NCBI GenBank assembly: GCA_950295325.1
Contig: OX485805.1
Span: 49,748,758-49,812,757, forward strand
Source of the DNA: Polytrichum commune
Taxonomy: Eukaryota > Streptophyta > Polytrichopsida > Polytrichales > Polytrichaceae
Direction: 5' to 3'
DNA: 64,000 nt
Both the position numbers and the translations under genes were made by a program. Under the pieces are notes generated by a model that worked only from the letters and a program-made list of their open reading frames with translations, had not been told where the DNA came from and did no database searches. Positions 1 to 11,963 of this stretch are shown here, one piece after another. Every line of letters starts with the position of its first letter. Positions within the stretch are counted from its first letter, which is position 1.

Positions 1-638
1 CTCCGGGCTGCCATAGCCACACCTCCCGGACTCCCCTCTCCACCGTGATTTCTCTTCTGGACGTCCAGAGGAGATTCCCACCACCTGGGCACCTCTTTCA
101 ACAAAGCCCAACAATGCAGGAAGGTGAATCCTTGTTGCTTGGGGTGTCTGTCTCTATAGTATTCCAATGCACGATCTAGCACATCCTCTAGTGAAGTGCC
201 CGACTCTCTACAATCCAAAACCTGCTTGTACGCACCACAAAACTTCGAGACATCATGCTTGATGCTCCCCCACTTGGTCTCTAGAGACCTTGAAGGTCGC
301 AACGGACTCCCCCTTGCCTTCACGCGATTGAAGAGAGCAGTGATGCGCTCCCAGAATGCGGTGTTGCGTTGCCCATTTCCGCACACTGGATCCTGCGACA
401 CTGCCAAAAAACTCCTACACAAGCATGTCTCCTCCTCTGCTGTAAAGTTCTTCCCTTTCCTCACCCTTCCCGCTTCCAACCCTGCCATGCTGGCGTTGAC
501 TGAGTTTGAAGGGAGGAAAACTTCTCCCTCCACAGGTGCAAAATTTGGAGAGACCGGGAGCTCAATGGCGTCCCTCGGCAGTTTGGAGGGAGCTGTGCAG
601 TGTCCGTTGGGAGGCCGTTTTCGCACCGGGCCCGCCAT
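1..638 (-). CDS. PIF/Harbinger-type Myb/SANT-like accessory protein (ORF1), partial at left edge
   Basis: Reading the minus strand from the ATG at 638 gives about 212 codons without a stop, leaving the window at base 1. A second in-frame Met lies at 488 (residue 51), just before the conserved part. Visible motifs are KNFTAEEETCLCRSFLAVSQ, then NTAFWERITALFNRVK and SLETKWGSIKHDVSKFCGAY. This is the pattern of the Myb/SANT (trihelix-like) domain in plant proteins often labelled 'NAM-associated' or 'GST T3-like', which derive from the DNA-binding ORF1 of PIF/Harbinger transposons. In that family ORF1 works with a DDE transposase to bind element ends; no transposase is visible within the adjoining few kb. 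The N-terminal 60 residues are Pro/Arg-rich and may not all be translated. The frame is undamaged over the visible part, so this may be a young element or a domesticated gene. The function is inferred from family pattern only. Confidence 0.75.
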   Translation of the reverse strand, partial: MAGPVRKRPPNGHCTAPSKLPRDAIELPVSPNFAPVEGEVFLPSNSVNASMAGLEAGRVRKGKNFTAEEETCLCRSFLAVSQDPVCGNGQRNTAFWERITALFNRVKARGSPLRPSRSLETKWGSIKHDVSKFCGAYKQVLDCRESGTSLEDVLDRALEYYRDRHPKQQGFTFLHCWALLKEVPRWWESPLDVQKRNHGGEGSPGGVAMAAR

Positions 639-737
639 GCGCCGTTGGCGGGAGCCGTTGGCGAGCCGGCTGCAGATGCCCTGAGACAAAGACTTTTGGT
701 TGTTTTGGACTTGGTGTTTTAAATTCTGAATGCAAAG

Positions 738-755
738 GTTTAGGGTTTAGGGTTC
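738..755 (+). repeat. Short plant-telomere-like TTTAGGG stretch
   Basis: Two and a half copies of TTTAGGG lie upstream (minus-strand sense) of the Harbinger-like reading frame. In plant promoters this is often a telo-box; two units are too few to indicate a telomere. Confidence 0.5.
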
Positions 756-2171
756 GGAGGCCCTCCCCGAATTTGAATACCAAATCTTTCTCAATAAATC
801 GGGATGTTTACACAACAAATTAGCTTTACACAACAAAAGTTATGTTTGGCGTAGCAAATCTACGATAAAGCATCACCAAAATTCAGATTGAATATTAGGC
901 CTACCTTAATTTAGTCAAAATGGTTATCACGGGACATGCATGTTTGTTGATTTCTTAACTAAATACATAGATCTTCTTAATTAAGCCCACTATTCAGTTT
1001 GACTCAGTTTGACTCAATTAGTACAAATTTGAAGACATAGTTCAATCTTTATTAAGCATGTGTCTTTATGGTGTTCAGTTATCCATCCTCACCTAAACAC
1101 ACATCAACCAAATATTAGTGTCCAATTAAGAAAAGTAACCAAATAACACCCCCTTACCTTCACGTCATCCCCTCATTTGGGACATATGTACTTCACTAAC
1201 TCATAGTTTATGTATATAAGAGCATTGGAGCTTTTTTTTTCTTTTGGGCGGGGGGGGGGAGGAGCTATTTATCAAAATAAATAAATTCTTATACCCTTTT
1301 TTTCCTACTTCTACTTTGCCCCATTATCATGCACCCTTTGGTAGTTTGAACCTAAATATTATCCATTTAAACTTAACCATATGTTAATTCAAAACAATAC
1401 CTCTTCTTTCTTGTTTAAAATCACCATATGTGTGATATTTTGAGACACCCTTTATCAACAAGCTTAGTAATATAAGGCAACCGATAACCATAAGACATGC
1501 GCTCCCTTATGTTATCAAGTTTGTCAATAAAGGGTAACACACACAATGACAAGGATTGAGACACCAAACAATGGTATGGATACAACATGATGAACATGAA
1601 CATAACTACAAGAACAATACTAAACAACACAAAAACAATACAATATCATGATTGAGCACTATAAGAACACCACTAAATGCTCAAGAATTGAATTATGGGT
1701 GGAAAAACTTATGACCTTCTACAAGTTTTGTGCCATCCTATACACAACACCCTATTATAATATATGACATTACATAGTAGTACCATATAATATTTATAAT
1801 GCAATATGTGAAAAGAAATGATGCTATATTACATTGAATATTTTCAAAAAAATTGCTTGCAAAAATAAATAGTACCCTATATTATCACCCTATTTCTAAT
1901 ATTTCGCTAGTGAAGTGCATGTGCTTTGCCATTCAAAATTTTCTCTCCTTATTCAATCATTTCTTTATTTGGTATTCCAATATTTTATATAGCATTTGGG
2001 GATGGCCCAGTGGTCAACTTGCTCTTAGGGTTTGATTTGGAAGTTCTCAATGTTGGTTGTCACCAAAATTTAGGATTATTGTCTACATCTTTAGATTCTT
2101 GTCTAATTCATAGGGGTTTGCAATTATGAAAACCCGCTTATTACTCTTGAGTGTGAACTTTTGCCAACTTA
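756..2171. other. AT-rich intergenic, no gene seen
   Basis: The stretch has short homopolymers (a T run then a G run near 1230-1258) and only short shadow reading frames. A copy of the end motif of the repeat family at 32634 and 49248 (TGTCCAATTAAGAAA) occurs near 1119. No protein similarity is recognised. Confidence 0.5.
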
Positions 2172-2671
2172 GGGCCACTTCACACTCGAGACTGAGAGCC
2201 CGTGACCATTACACTTCAAGCACTCTCATTGGTGGGAAAGACGGAGCCGGTCCAAGTTCGCTTCACACTACGCTTGAGGGACCAACGGAGTATGTGAATG
2301 CAAGATGGATGTAAAGTCTACATGGATTCCTACTTGGCATTGACTGGATCATGTTCCATGGTCACTTGGACTCTTTCCAAAAACCACCTCTTGGAGGTAG
2401 GCCTAACCCAAAACCGGGAGACCATGGCACTCCGAACGCTCACAGCCGTTGATTTATTCTATACTATCATGTGTGAGGATCCAACATGAATAGAAATTCA
2501 TTGAAATAGCAGTTGGTTGAGGGCCCAATCACATATGACTTCACACTACACTTGAAGGCCTATGAACACACTACATGATTTTGGAGGTGTCTTGGGACGG
2601 CTTTTGGACACGTTCTTTTGGGCTCTCATAATTTTGTGGTCATGGCTCTTGGTTTGTGTGTGAAGTGGCTC
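2172..2671 (+). mobile_element. Tourist-like (PIF/Harbinger) MITE, copy 1
   Basis: Terminal inverted repeats GGGCCACTTCACAC and GTGTGAAGTGGCTC bound a 500-bp non-coding element. It is flanked on both sides by TTA (2169-2171 and 2672-2674), the 3-bp target duplication typical of PIF/Harbinger elements. The copy at 50498 matches it over its whole length. Confidence 0.88.
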
Positions 2672-2740
2672 TTAGGTACATGATTCAACACTCCAATTAA
2701 AATCAAACCCAATGCTATATCCCGATAAAGAGTCACTACA

Positions 2741-2935
2741 TTGATAATCCCGATGAGTTGCATTTTAATTACTATTCGGAGTTACGCAATGCTATAACAA
2801 TTTTACGAGAATGTAATATTTTACCAAGCAAAGTCATAACAAAGTATTGGACTTTCGTTAGGAAAAATTGAACTAAGTACGACATTATTGCATTGTGTAA
2901 ACTCCAAATAGTAACACACACTAATTGAGATAATC
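2741..2935. repeat. Foldback element, family D copy 1
   Basis: The two halves are imperfect reverse complements: TACTATTCGGAGTTACGCAATG on the left pairs with CATTGTGTAAACTCCAAATAGTA on the right, and TTGATAATCCCGATGAGT with CTAATTGAGATAATCGG. A second copy lies at 61930. It is a non-coding, probably non-autonomous palindromic MITE of undetermined superfamily. Confidence 0.7.
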
Positions 2936-3441
2936 GGTGGAGCTTTTTCTCAGTCTTTACAAACATAATCCAAAGATTTAGGTGGCTACATGTGCCTTGA
3001 AAATCTTAGGTGCACAATAATATTGTAGAATATCATGTGTTAAAGAAGAAGAAGGTGGTTTTAGGGAGTTTCTTTGCGCTTGATTGGAGATGTTACTTCA
3101 TGCTGAGTTAATATTGCTGCTTTCGCTATTAGTGACACTATTTTGCACTCCTCCCCATAATTTGCCACCCGAGTCTTTCCAATGCTCTTGGATGGTGTCT
3201 CTAAACTTTAATTAGTTTATATCTTTTTTTATTGTAAGTATAACATCCGTTAGGGAATTGCTTTTAACCCTTACGAGGTTGAATAACTTTAAAATAAAAG
3301 AAAAATGGTTGCCCCAATTTTCAAGAGAGACAATTGGGTTTCGAATCCAAGGGGCAAGCAAATTAAGGAAGGAAGGTGGGGCCCATCATAAATGGCAATG
3401 GCCCCACAATGGTTGGGTGGAAATGATGCATGGGCTCAAAG
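2936..3441. other. Intergenic, no gene seen
   Basis: No recognisable coding or RNA signal; AT-rich with short open frames only. Confidence 0.5.
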
Positions 3442-3725
3442 TAGGGTTGGCACCACGTGGTTTTTTACAGTTGGGTTTTTCATATTTAAAAAAAAACCCA
3501 ATCATCTTTGGTCTAGCAAAATCTGGTTTTATTCGGTATTATTCAGATATTTTGCATTGGAACCAAAAATCCAATGCATCGGCCGGAAAATTGGGGTTTT
3601 TTTCATCATTGATGATAATTGCCAGCTAGAATACACATGGCGGCAACTACAATAAAACCATGGTTTTATTCACATAAATCAAAACCAAAAGCCCAATGCA
3701 TCAGCCAGAAAACGTTGGGTCAACG
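3442..3725 (+). mobile_element. Diverged hAT-like MITE copy
   Basis: It begins TAGGGTTGGCACCACGTGG, followed by a tract of repeated TTGGGTTTT and AATAAAACCATGGTTTTAT motifs. The same order occurs in reverse orientation in the element at 6757-7057, which has clean hAT-type ends. The right boundary here is approximate and no target duplication was identified. Confidence 0.5.
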
Positions 3726-3961
3726 AGAGAAGGGGAGGGGTCCCACCACCTTATTTTCTTCAGTGGGCACATCATGCAATTTTATTTTTTCTTGAATTCT
3801 TTTTCCCCTTTGCCAATATGACAGTTGCCACGGCCTAAAGTGAGCCAAAATCCACTTGTGCATGTCCAAGCCTTTTTTTTTAGGGGAGTTTGAGCCGACC
3901 ATCATTGCCTTTCTTTTGAAGGTTCTCCTTCCTAAGTTATGTTATCCCAATTATCCCAATC

Positions 3962-4233
3962 ACACTAATTATCCCAATTAGTGAGAAAAGGCTAATAGCC
4001 CGTGTGGGAAAGTAGTGGAAGTGATACTAAATTTCTTTCCGTCATGGAATTAGTGTCGCCCAAAGATTTAGGAAGCATGGTTCATCCCAACACTATTCAT
4101 TGAAAATACTATTCCTAGCAACAATGTTCATTGAAAGTACCGGCATTATTTACCCGGACACTATTCATTGACAAGCATGCAATGTTTGCATTCCATTATT
4201 TATTGCTCTACAAGCACCTTAGAGCACACACTA
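3962..4233 (+). repeat. Dispersed repeat, copy 1 (partner at 48193, inverted)
   Basis: Shared blocks with the reverse complement of 48193-48415 include CTAATTATCCCAATTAGTGAG at one end and CTCTACAAGCA(C/G)CTTAGAGCA at the other, in the same order. It is non-coding; no terminal inverted repeat was recognised. Confidence 0.65.
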
Positions 4234-6756
4234 ACTTTCGTGAAATGTATGGTAAATAAACTTATGCATTATTTTAGTTTTCTTCATGTGTACCGCACCT
4301 TGTACTCATGTTTTTAGTGTCCATTTTGACTCCTTATTTCACTCCCATTACTCTTTATCTCAATTTTACATCATAACTTACATTTTTGGCACAAATTGAA
4401 AAAAAAATGCAAGGAGAATTAAGTACAAGTACTTGAAGGGGGGCAAAACCCTAAATTCCGGGCTTCCGAGGAAAACTAAGAAATGGCTCCTCAAGTGAAC
4501 ATTTTATGGGGGTTAGATTGATATACAATATGGGGAAAGTAACAAGGTCTTGGCATGGATTTTTTTTTTTCCATTCAACATACTTATGCATGCTATGCAA
4601 CTTATATGTTTTTTTTACCAAACATTCTAAGAATAAATTTCTTAAATTTCAGATAAAAGCTTGGCTCAAATTCTACAAGAAAATGGTGTGGGAGATATTA
4701 ACGGGTTTAGGGTTTAGGTTAAGGTGGAAGTTTGCCCTTCCCTTGTACATGAGGTCTTCAATTGGGGTCAACTCTCAATCCTTTAAAGGCTAAGGAAACC
4801 CATGAGTGGACAAAGGCTTATAGATTTAGAGAAGGACCAAACATTTTAGAGATACGATGCCTAGTTGCAAACCATTCTATGTTTTACATTCAATAAAAAG
4901 TCTCCAATATACACCATTCTTTAAAGATGTTATTTATTTATTTATAATGAATATAGCTCTTCACATACTCACTTCAAATCTCACCTTCTTCTAATAAACA
5001 CTTGAAGGTGCGTTTGAGAACATAACATTTCTAATTTGGTGTATTTTTTTCTTCGATTGACCAAAGCATTCTTCATGCATACAAACATCCTTTTATTTTA
5101 TTTTATTGTTATTACAATATTCATTAGAGTTTTTGTAAAGTAAAGCAAATGGAACCATGGGTTTAGTCCCAACCGTTGAGTTTATGAGAATCAACACAAA
5201 GTCATCCAAGTTTTCTTAATGCTCAAATTTATCTTACACATAGAGTGATGGCGGGCTATTAAACTGACTTTCTAGCTTGTTCTAATGAGGTGGGTGGGTC
5301 AAGCTAGCTTTGCATGGGCCAATATGAGATTGAAGACAACATGTCCCACACATATACCCTATTTTAGACCCTGAAATTTCTCTCAAAGTTTGAGACGTGG
5401 AAGAAGGAGGTCCCAAAAATTCCACTCAACTTTCAAAATAGGCTCCGATACACAACGAGCTCTCGATAGAAAGTTTCTCAATGAAGGATCAAACCCAAAA
5501 TTTCATCCTCTTTGAGGGACTTTATGGATAACTCTATTGAAGCTCCAAGTTTCACATCACTTGATAACCATTACAAAATTGTGAGGCTCAAATGTTGCTC
5601 TTTGATGAATGCACGAAGTGAAGTTATTACCTCTTGAGTGTCCGTCAAAATGCGCTCTTGGTTTTGAATTAGATCATAAGATTGAATGGACAAATGGTCT
5701 TGCATATATCCCGTCACTCAACAATATGTTGTTCAATAGCACAATTGCAAAAATTGTATATAATTGTAAGATTCCTTCTAACCCTACTTTTAAAAGGGAT
5801 AATTACAATCGTTCATAGGGGGTGCCAACATTAAGATGAGGATTTGAAGTTAAATAAAGGAACTTATGCATGAGCTTCTCCATATCTTGATTCAAGAATT
5901 TTACATAATAGTATGTGTGCTAGAATTTCCCAATTTGAGAGTGAGGAACAAGAGAGGGTAGGCCAAAAGGGTACAAAAGTACTCGTACGTACTTATGATA
6001 TCCATATTCTTTCTATGAGTTTAAGGGCAAGAGCATGATTTAGTAAAGGTTAATTAGTGCTCATGACACTCATATAGTAATCGCCGTCCTTGTCAAACAA
6101 AGAACTACAACTTTCAATTTTGTAGATAGGGTTAGGGTTTGGTGGGTGTGTTATTTATAGTTATAGAGGTCAATGGATTGGAGTGGGAAAATAGTTATGG
6201 TTTGTCAGCACTCAAAGTACAAGGATTTATAAATTCGAAAAGGGGCCACTTGGCAAGTGGACACTAGAACACTTGAATTTTAAATTCCATACATTTCTCA
6301 AGATTATCTACATAAATTTGTACTCATAGCAATTTTCAACATATGACATAGCATTACTCAACACTAAGTTGTTGCATTGCAAGTGCTGAGAATCTTGAGA
6401 ATTTAAAGGGAGTATTACCTGCTTATGTTGGGCCACTTTTACAGAATGTACAATAGTCAACATGAGCAATGTTCATTTAACTAGAGCATATTGCCAACCG
6501 CAGTTCAGTTATTGAAGCACAATCCAATTTGAATTTTAAATGTAATTACCAACCAACCATTGCCAGTCATCATGTATGTACATGTCGGGAAGTTGTCAAT
6601 CGTTGCTAACAACGATACCAACTGTGCAAAGAACCTTTCTAGAGGATTCAAGGAAAACCAATAGCCCACCCCATTTAGAAAAGGGACCACTCAAGCACGC
6701 ACCCATTGGCTCCTACCAAACAACCACCACTACGAGCAAATGCTATGCCAACACAC
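4234..6756. other. Long AT-rich intergenic stretch, no gene seen
   Basis: Only short frames of shadow quality occur. AAACCCTA/TAGGGTTT motifs appear near 4448, 4708 and 6129 but no exon-like blocks follow them. Probably decayed repeats. Confidence 0.5.
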
Positions 6757-7057
6757 CAAGGGTGGAGAAAACCCAATTTTTTCCGCCTGAGCAATCGTGT
6801 TATTGGTTTTAATGGAATAAAACCCAATTTCGCCAATTAAAACATGGTTTTATTTTGGCACGCCGCCACATGGCTACACATGCAAACTAGTCGTCCGCAT
6901 GCTCGTTGGCAGCCACTGCCGATTCGTCGTCGCGGATATTCAATTGTATTAAAAATAAAACCATATTAAACCGGATTTTACCCGCCTTCATATATTCGGA
7001 TTTTATAATAAAATCCAATAAAACCCAATTGAATAAAACCAGACCGTGCCACCCCTG
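6757..7057 (-). mobile_element. hAT-like MITE with exact 8-bp target duplication
   Basis: The ends are CAAGGGTGGA on the left and the complement of CAGGGGTGGCACGG on the right, matching the CAGNGNTGGCA pattern of hAT terminal repeats. The flanks are a perfect 8-bp direct repeat, CAACACAC at 6749-6756 and 7058-7065. The interior is non-coding and rich in AATAAAACCCAATT. Related to the diverged copy at 3442-3725. Confidence 0.85.
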
Positions 7058-7065
7058 CAACACAC

Positions 7066-7387
7066 CCACAATACTAGGAGGCAAAACACGCTTGTAACTC
7101 AATGGAAATGGGTCCATGTCTTCAACATCACACAAACGAGGTAAACTCCTCGCACCTTCTTGCCTCCACATAATCTCCAACCACCATACATCTCAACCTC
7201 TAACATAGAGTAGAAGAGATTAGAAGAGATCGTGCACCCGAGAGCCTTAGATCAAAAACCAATCATGAAGTCTTTGTGGTATGGATATGAAGCTCTTCAA
7301 GATTTCTTCTACACATCTTAGGGTGTCTTGTCTCCCTACCTTAGACTGCGCCCACAATTGATGAACTCCTCCAAATCCAAACTCTCA
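7066..7387. other. Intergenic, no gene seen
   Basis: This stretch separates two hAT-type insertions. No coding signal is recognised. Confidence 0.5.
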
Positions 7388-7395
7388 ATCAAAAG

Positions 7396-7899
7396 CCCGG
7401 GGTGGCAAAATAATTTGTAACATATAATCCAGCCATATTATCCTTGTATATTTGTACCAAAGAATAAGTTTACGGAACTTAGAATGGAGTGATGTAGTGC
7501 ACATTGAAACCGTCCAGAATACGTAATAATTTTTTGATTTGAACATCGATGTCTATGTATTATAATACATTAATAATTTGAAAATAATGTGGACCTTCTC
7601 TTGAACAAGGGGGCTCGTCCATAATCTGGTCTCCATCATACCTAATTATAATTCAGAAAATCTACAAAAATATTGAAGATAATCTAGAATTTTTTTGGCT
7701 TGTAAGTCCTAACCCTTACTCTCTTCCCAACTTCTCTCGGTGGCTTCTATCTTGCTTCTCTTTTGAAACTCTTGAATCTAGATGATTTGAAACATAATTA
7801 TCTAGATTGCATGAACGATTATGTGTACATCATAATCTATGCCTTGGTGAAATTTTTGGACGAGCCCCTGTAATTTTTTGATTGAGTTGCCACCCCGGG
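7396..7899 (+). mobile_element. hAT-like MITE, second family
   Basis: The termini are CCCGGGGTGGCAA and TTGCCACCCCGGG, inverted repeats of hAT type. The flanks are ATCAAAAG (7388-7395) and ATCAAAAA (7900-7907), an 8-bp duplication with one mismatch. A second internal inverted pair (GGCTCGTCC near 7612 and GGACGAGCCCC near 7859) strengthens the foldback. It is non-coding and 504 bp long. Confidence 0.82.
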
Positions 7900-7907
7900 A
7901 TCAAAAA

Positions 7908-9131
7908 CGCAACATTTTTTACAGTGCTACAACTCCTTTCCACAGGTTCCCCAGACTATTCTACCACATCTTCGAGCCGATGGAGCCACACTTGTACTTC
8001 ACACAATTACCCTCTCACTAGGCAACTGATCCAGCTATGCATCTATCTCCTAGACATTAGATCCAAATTGGGTTTCACAGAAGCTTTGAGATCCCAACCT
8101 AGCTCACAGATTGAAACATTCTCTATTGCTCGATTCAAATCCACGAACTTGGAATCAGGCGCACTGTTTGCCGGACCAGTTATGGCCTTCGTGTACAACA
8201 GACCTGAAGGGTTCAATTTTGGACTAGTTTCATCATGGTAGATCTCCATCGCCTCCAAATTCATCGTATTGAATGGTACCCGAGCCTTCATCCTAGAGCT
8301 AGAAGGCGTTTTAATATGAAGAAAATTTGAAAAAGGGTTTGACGTATCTTTATCCACCAGGTGCCTGAAAGTAAAGTTGAAGGGTGACAGTTTGATCGGC
8401 AAGAGCCTTTGAGTTTCTGCTATTTCGATGATTCAATAGAATTACGACACAGGGACACTTCCTAGAAGTTTGCCGCTTTCAAAAACGATTATGCCCTCCT
8501 CTCCCTCATGACAGAACCTGCTCAAAGCCAATGTCCTCACCAGATTGCCCCATCTCCTTCCACCACTCTAACAAGGATCCAACTGGTAAACATCAGGGCA
8601 TAGCCTTTATTGTCTGGGAATCCATCGCTTCGTACTCTGTGTGGAGTCCCAAACGACATATCTCCTTCCTGGTTCGCATTGTGGATTTTCATCCACACCG
8701 TAACTCAATCAACGGGATCCAACCCAACTCCACCGCTCTGGAGATGGGGAAAGATATCCACCGCAATACATTTGCAGTAGCAGTGACGGTTGACAGGCCC
8801 CACACATCTGTCTCCCTGGAAGAAATCCGTTCGGCGCTACGTGATGAGGTCACTGAACAGAGTTCCAAGTCGCATAGTAGACTCCACAATATGCAATCGG
8901 CCATACAACAATCCACCAAGGCCGGCACCACTGAATCACACCATCAATTGGCTCAACAATACCATCGACATGCCACCGACCTTCTTGATAGACCAAACCT
9001 TCTCAAATATGCTTCAGATCAATTTTCCAGCATTGCGTCCGATGTTGTCTAACATGTTACCTGAGGCTTCAAAGTCTCTGATTCCAAATGCACAAACCAA
9101 CTACACCACTTCCTCTCAGTTACATGATTGA
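7908..9131 (+). other. Region with unassigned open frames
   Basis: Base composition is more balanced than the surroundings. The plus strand is open at 7882-8241 (119 codons) and 8531-9052 (173 codons; Ser/His/Gln-rich, no recognised motif). The minus strand is also open at 8043-8402 (119 codons). No family is recognised on either strand and no splice pattern joins the frames convincingly. It may be a captured or decayed gene fragment. Confidence 0.3.
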
Positions 9132-11137
9132 TCCTCCTACTAGCTCCTACTACGCATCAGCTAATCTTGTTGCACATTGGAAGTTTAGGCTGCTACTTGT
9201 CTAATCTACCTCGGTGTATCTTACTGCACATTTATGTCTCATTGTCAACACATTGGACTCCATTTATCTTTAAGCACCTCAACTCTTTCCGTTTTTTGCA
9301 TTGTTGATGCACTATCCAATATCACCACTGATATGATGGACTTAGGCCGAGTGAGTTGGCATGCTTGCAACATGTAGTTAGGATTTTGGATACGACAAAA
9401 ACTAGGGAAACACTCAGAGAAGATTTAAAAGGTGATTCTTATATCATCTAGGTGTCTCATAAAAGTTTTATTAGGATAATCGTAAGGTTATTTTTATGTC
9501 ATTCCAGGTTTTAGAAATTGTGATTCATTCTTTTTAGGATAGGGATCACAAAATCACTTAATCATAGTATATGCAGTGTTAAAACAACCAAGCTCCAGTT
9601 TCCCTATAATAAACACCCCTTTAATTATGGGAATTCCACCTATCTAATTATAGATCATCCTCCTTTATCTCCTCCACTCAGAGGAGACATGAGGATGGCT
9701 AACAAACAATCTTCATGTCGAAATTTTTTGATGCTCCTTTTCTTCTTATTTAAGTCAATACCATCCTAATACCCTACTGACATTATGATATTTTTACCCA
9801 GAGATGAAGGTCCTTGCCTGGTATAAAATAAACATGAATGATATTAGAATTTCAAAAATTCTCAAATATTTGTACCTTACATGTATCAAGTTTCGTAAAA
9901 AAAAAAACTCATTATTTATATCCAACTCTTATCAAACTAAGGTGAAACCCATCAAAAATTATTTACTTAAATTCATATGCATTATTTATCATAATTCTCA
10001 AAACTATTAATCATGGATTTCTTTGGAAGACATGGAGACCAAGCACTGCAAATCAATCGTGTCAAAACATTTTCTTGCACTAGTAGAAAATTAAGCCTAA
10101 AAAACCACAACCAAAATCGGCTACAATTTTTTTGGCCAGCCTACTCTGCAATCACTAAACGACTACAAATGACTGGATATTTATTTTTTTGGTTTAGCGA
10201 TTGAAATATTAGGAATTGTTTAGCAATTTAGTTTCTTCCAAATCTCTCACACATATAGAATTCTTGAAAATAATCCACAATGATCACACGCCTTACTATG
10301 TGGTTTCGGAAATGGGCCAAGAATTTGTGACAACCATGTAAATTGAAGGTAAAACATTGGAAACATTGTATAGTTTGAACATCCCCATGTCCCCCCCTAC
10401 ACACACACACACACACAACAGAGTTTTTCACACGGTTTTTGAAAATCTCAAATCCACACTATTATTGAGGGGGGGGGGGTAATACTTCTCCACTTAATAA
10501 TGCCAATGGCTACACTTTCAGTTTCAAATAAAAGTGCAAGTCTCTAAACATTGTTTCAATTCCAACTTAAATCTAAAGTGAATGGAGTAATTTTACTGAG
10601 ACTAGAAAGAGAACATGAAGTGAATGGAGTGAATGAAGTTATGAACCATTTCATTATATTAATATTCAATACCATTGCTTCACCCAAATCTCACTCATTT
10701 CTTGGTTTAATTTACTTTACTTCATAAGTTCTAAGTATAGCACCTTACATGACATATTTTTTGGCCCCACCCAACCCTGTCACTCGGTTGAATAATGTTA
10801 TAAATTGAGTAAGTAATATTAAAAATCAATGGATTATAAAGGGTTGACTAATCTTACTTACAAAGGTTACGAATGTTTGGTCCAAAATATGGAACACTAT
10901 TATGTGAAGAAATCATGTTCATCTTCTCTTGGTAATAATCCAGTTGGTTGCCTTTTGATTTGAAAATGCAAGACGCAAAATCTTGCTTCAATTTCACCTT
11001 GATTACGTAGTGCATGAGAGAGTGAGAGTAAATATTACTAGGATTAGAAAGAGAGCGTGCCTCTTAGGCTAATGTTAACATCTCTTTCCGATTGTAATGG
11101 AATAACACAACTTACTTACCTAACTTAATAGGAGTAT
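9132..11137. other. AT-rich intergenic, no gene seen
   Basis: It includes an (AC)n microsatellite near 10400-10416 and a G run near 10470-10480. Nothing else is recognisable. Confidence 0.5.
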
Positions 11138-11365
11138 CTACACTAAACATTGTATTTAGTGTCACTTACTCTTTGTGGGATTACGCAATGCTATAACTAT
11201 TTACCGTATATCTCTCCTTCTTTTTGCTAACAATGGTAACATTGGTTGTTTGGACATTATAGAACATTAACATCTTTACTTGGTAAACTTTACATTCATA
11301 GTACAAGGATATAGCATTGTGTAACTGCAAATCGTAAGTGACACCAAATATAATATTAAGGGTAG
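11138..11365. mobile_element. Palindromic MITE, CTACACTAAAT family (family C), 228 bp
   Basis: The left end CTACACTAAACATTGTATTT continues into AGTGTCACTTAC; the right end is its near-exact complement (GTAAGTGACACCAAATATAA...GGTAG). An internal pair TTACGCAATGCTATA / TATAGCATTGTGTAA extends the foldback, so most of the element is palindromic. Related ends occur at 28927, 49578 and 54688. Confidence 0.8.
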
Positions 11366-11963
11366 TTTTAGTTCACCAAAAAGCACTGCTAGGGAACCAT
11401 CCCATATGTGCTCATATGGACATGGTCAAAGTGGGAGTAATGGTGGTGGTATTGTTTTTGGATGAACAACAAATATTCGGCCCACAGGTGAAAATTCTTT
11501 TCTACGCAATGTGTAATAAGTGCCCATGACCCCACCCAAAAATTTTAAAAGTGTATATTAAAAGTTGTTGGTCATTGTTGAGGCTAGGGCCAATGACCAT
11601 TTCAAGAGAAGAATAGTGTTATACATATTTGTTAAGACATGGATGTTGGGAAATGATACTTTATATCAATCCATTTGCTTGCAAGGTAGTCAAAAAAAAT
11701 TTTTGAGCCACCGACCAACGCCAAGAAACAACATGAATACAATAATGTTGAGTGATCGATGTAAAATTGAGAGTGACAAATTTAATCATATGACTAATTT
11801 CCAACACAAGGATTTTAGTTTACGACAATTAGCACCCGGAGTGTAGAGGTAGCCTGATCCTCTTAAGGGTGAGTTGCCATGTAGGCCGCTCATCCGCTAG
11901 ATTCTACAAAATAGTGGGTTGGAGGTGTTTGCATCAGAGCCCAACATTTTCCTTTTTAATTGC
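11366..11963. other. Intergenic, no gene seen
   Basis: Short open frames only; no protein family recognised. Confidence 0.5.

Noticed and set aside
196-684. Plus-strand frame of 162 codons
   Set aside because: It is antisense to the Harbinger Myb/SANT frame, whose motifs are recognisable; the plus frame has none.
738-755. Telomeric repeat
   Set aside because: Only about two and a half TTTAGGG units; telo-box-like, not a telomere or interstitial telomeric array.
8531-9052. 173-codon plus frame as a gene
   Set aside because: No family, start context or splice partner could be recognised, and both strands are open nearby; reported only as an unassigned region.
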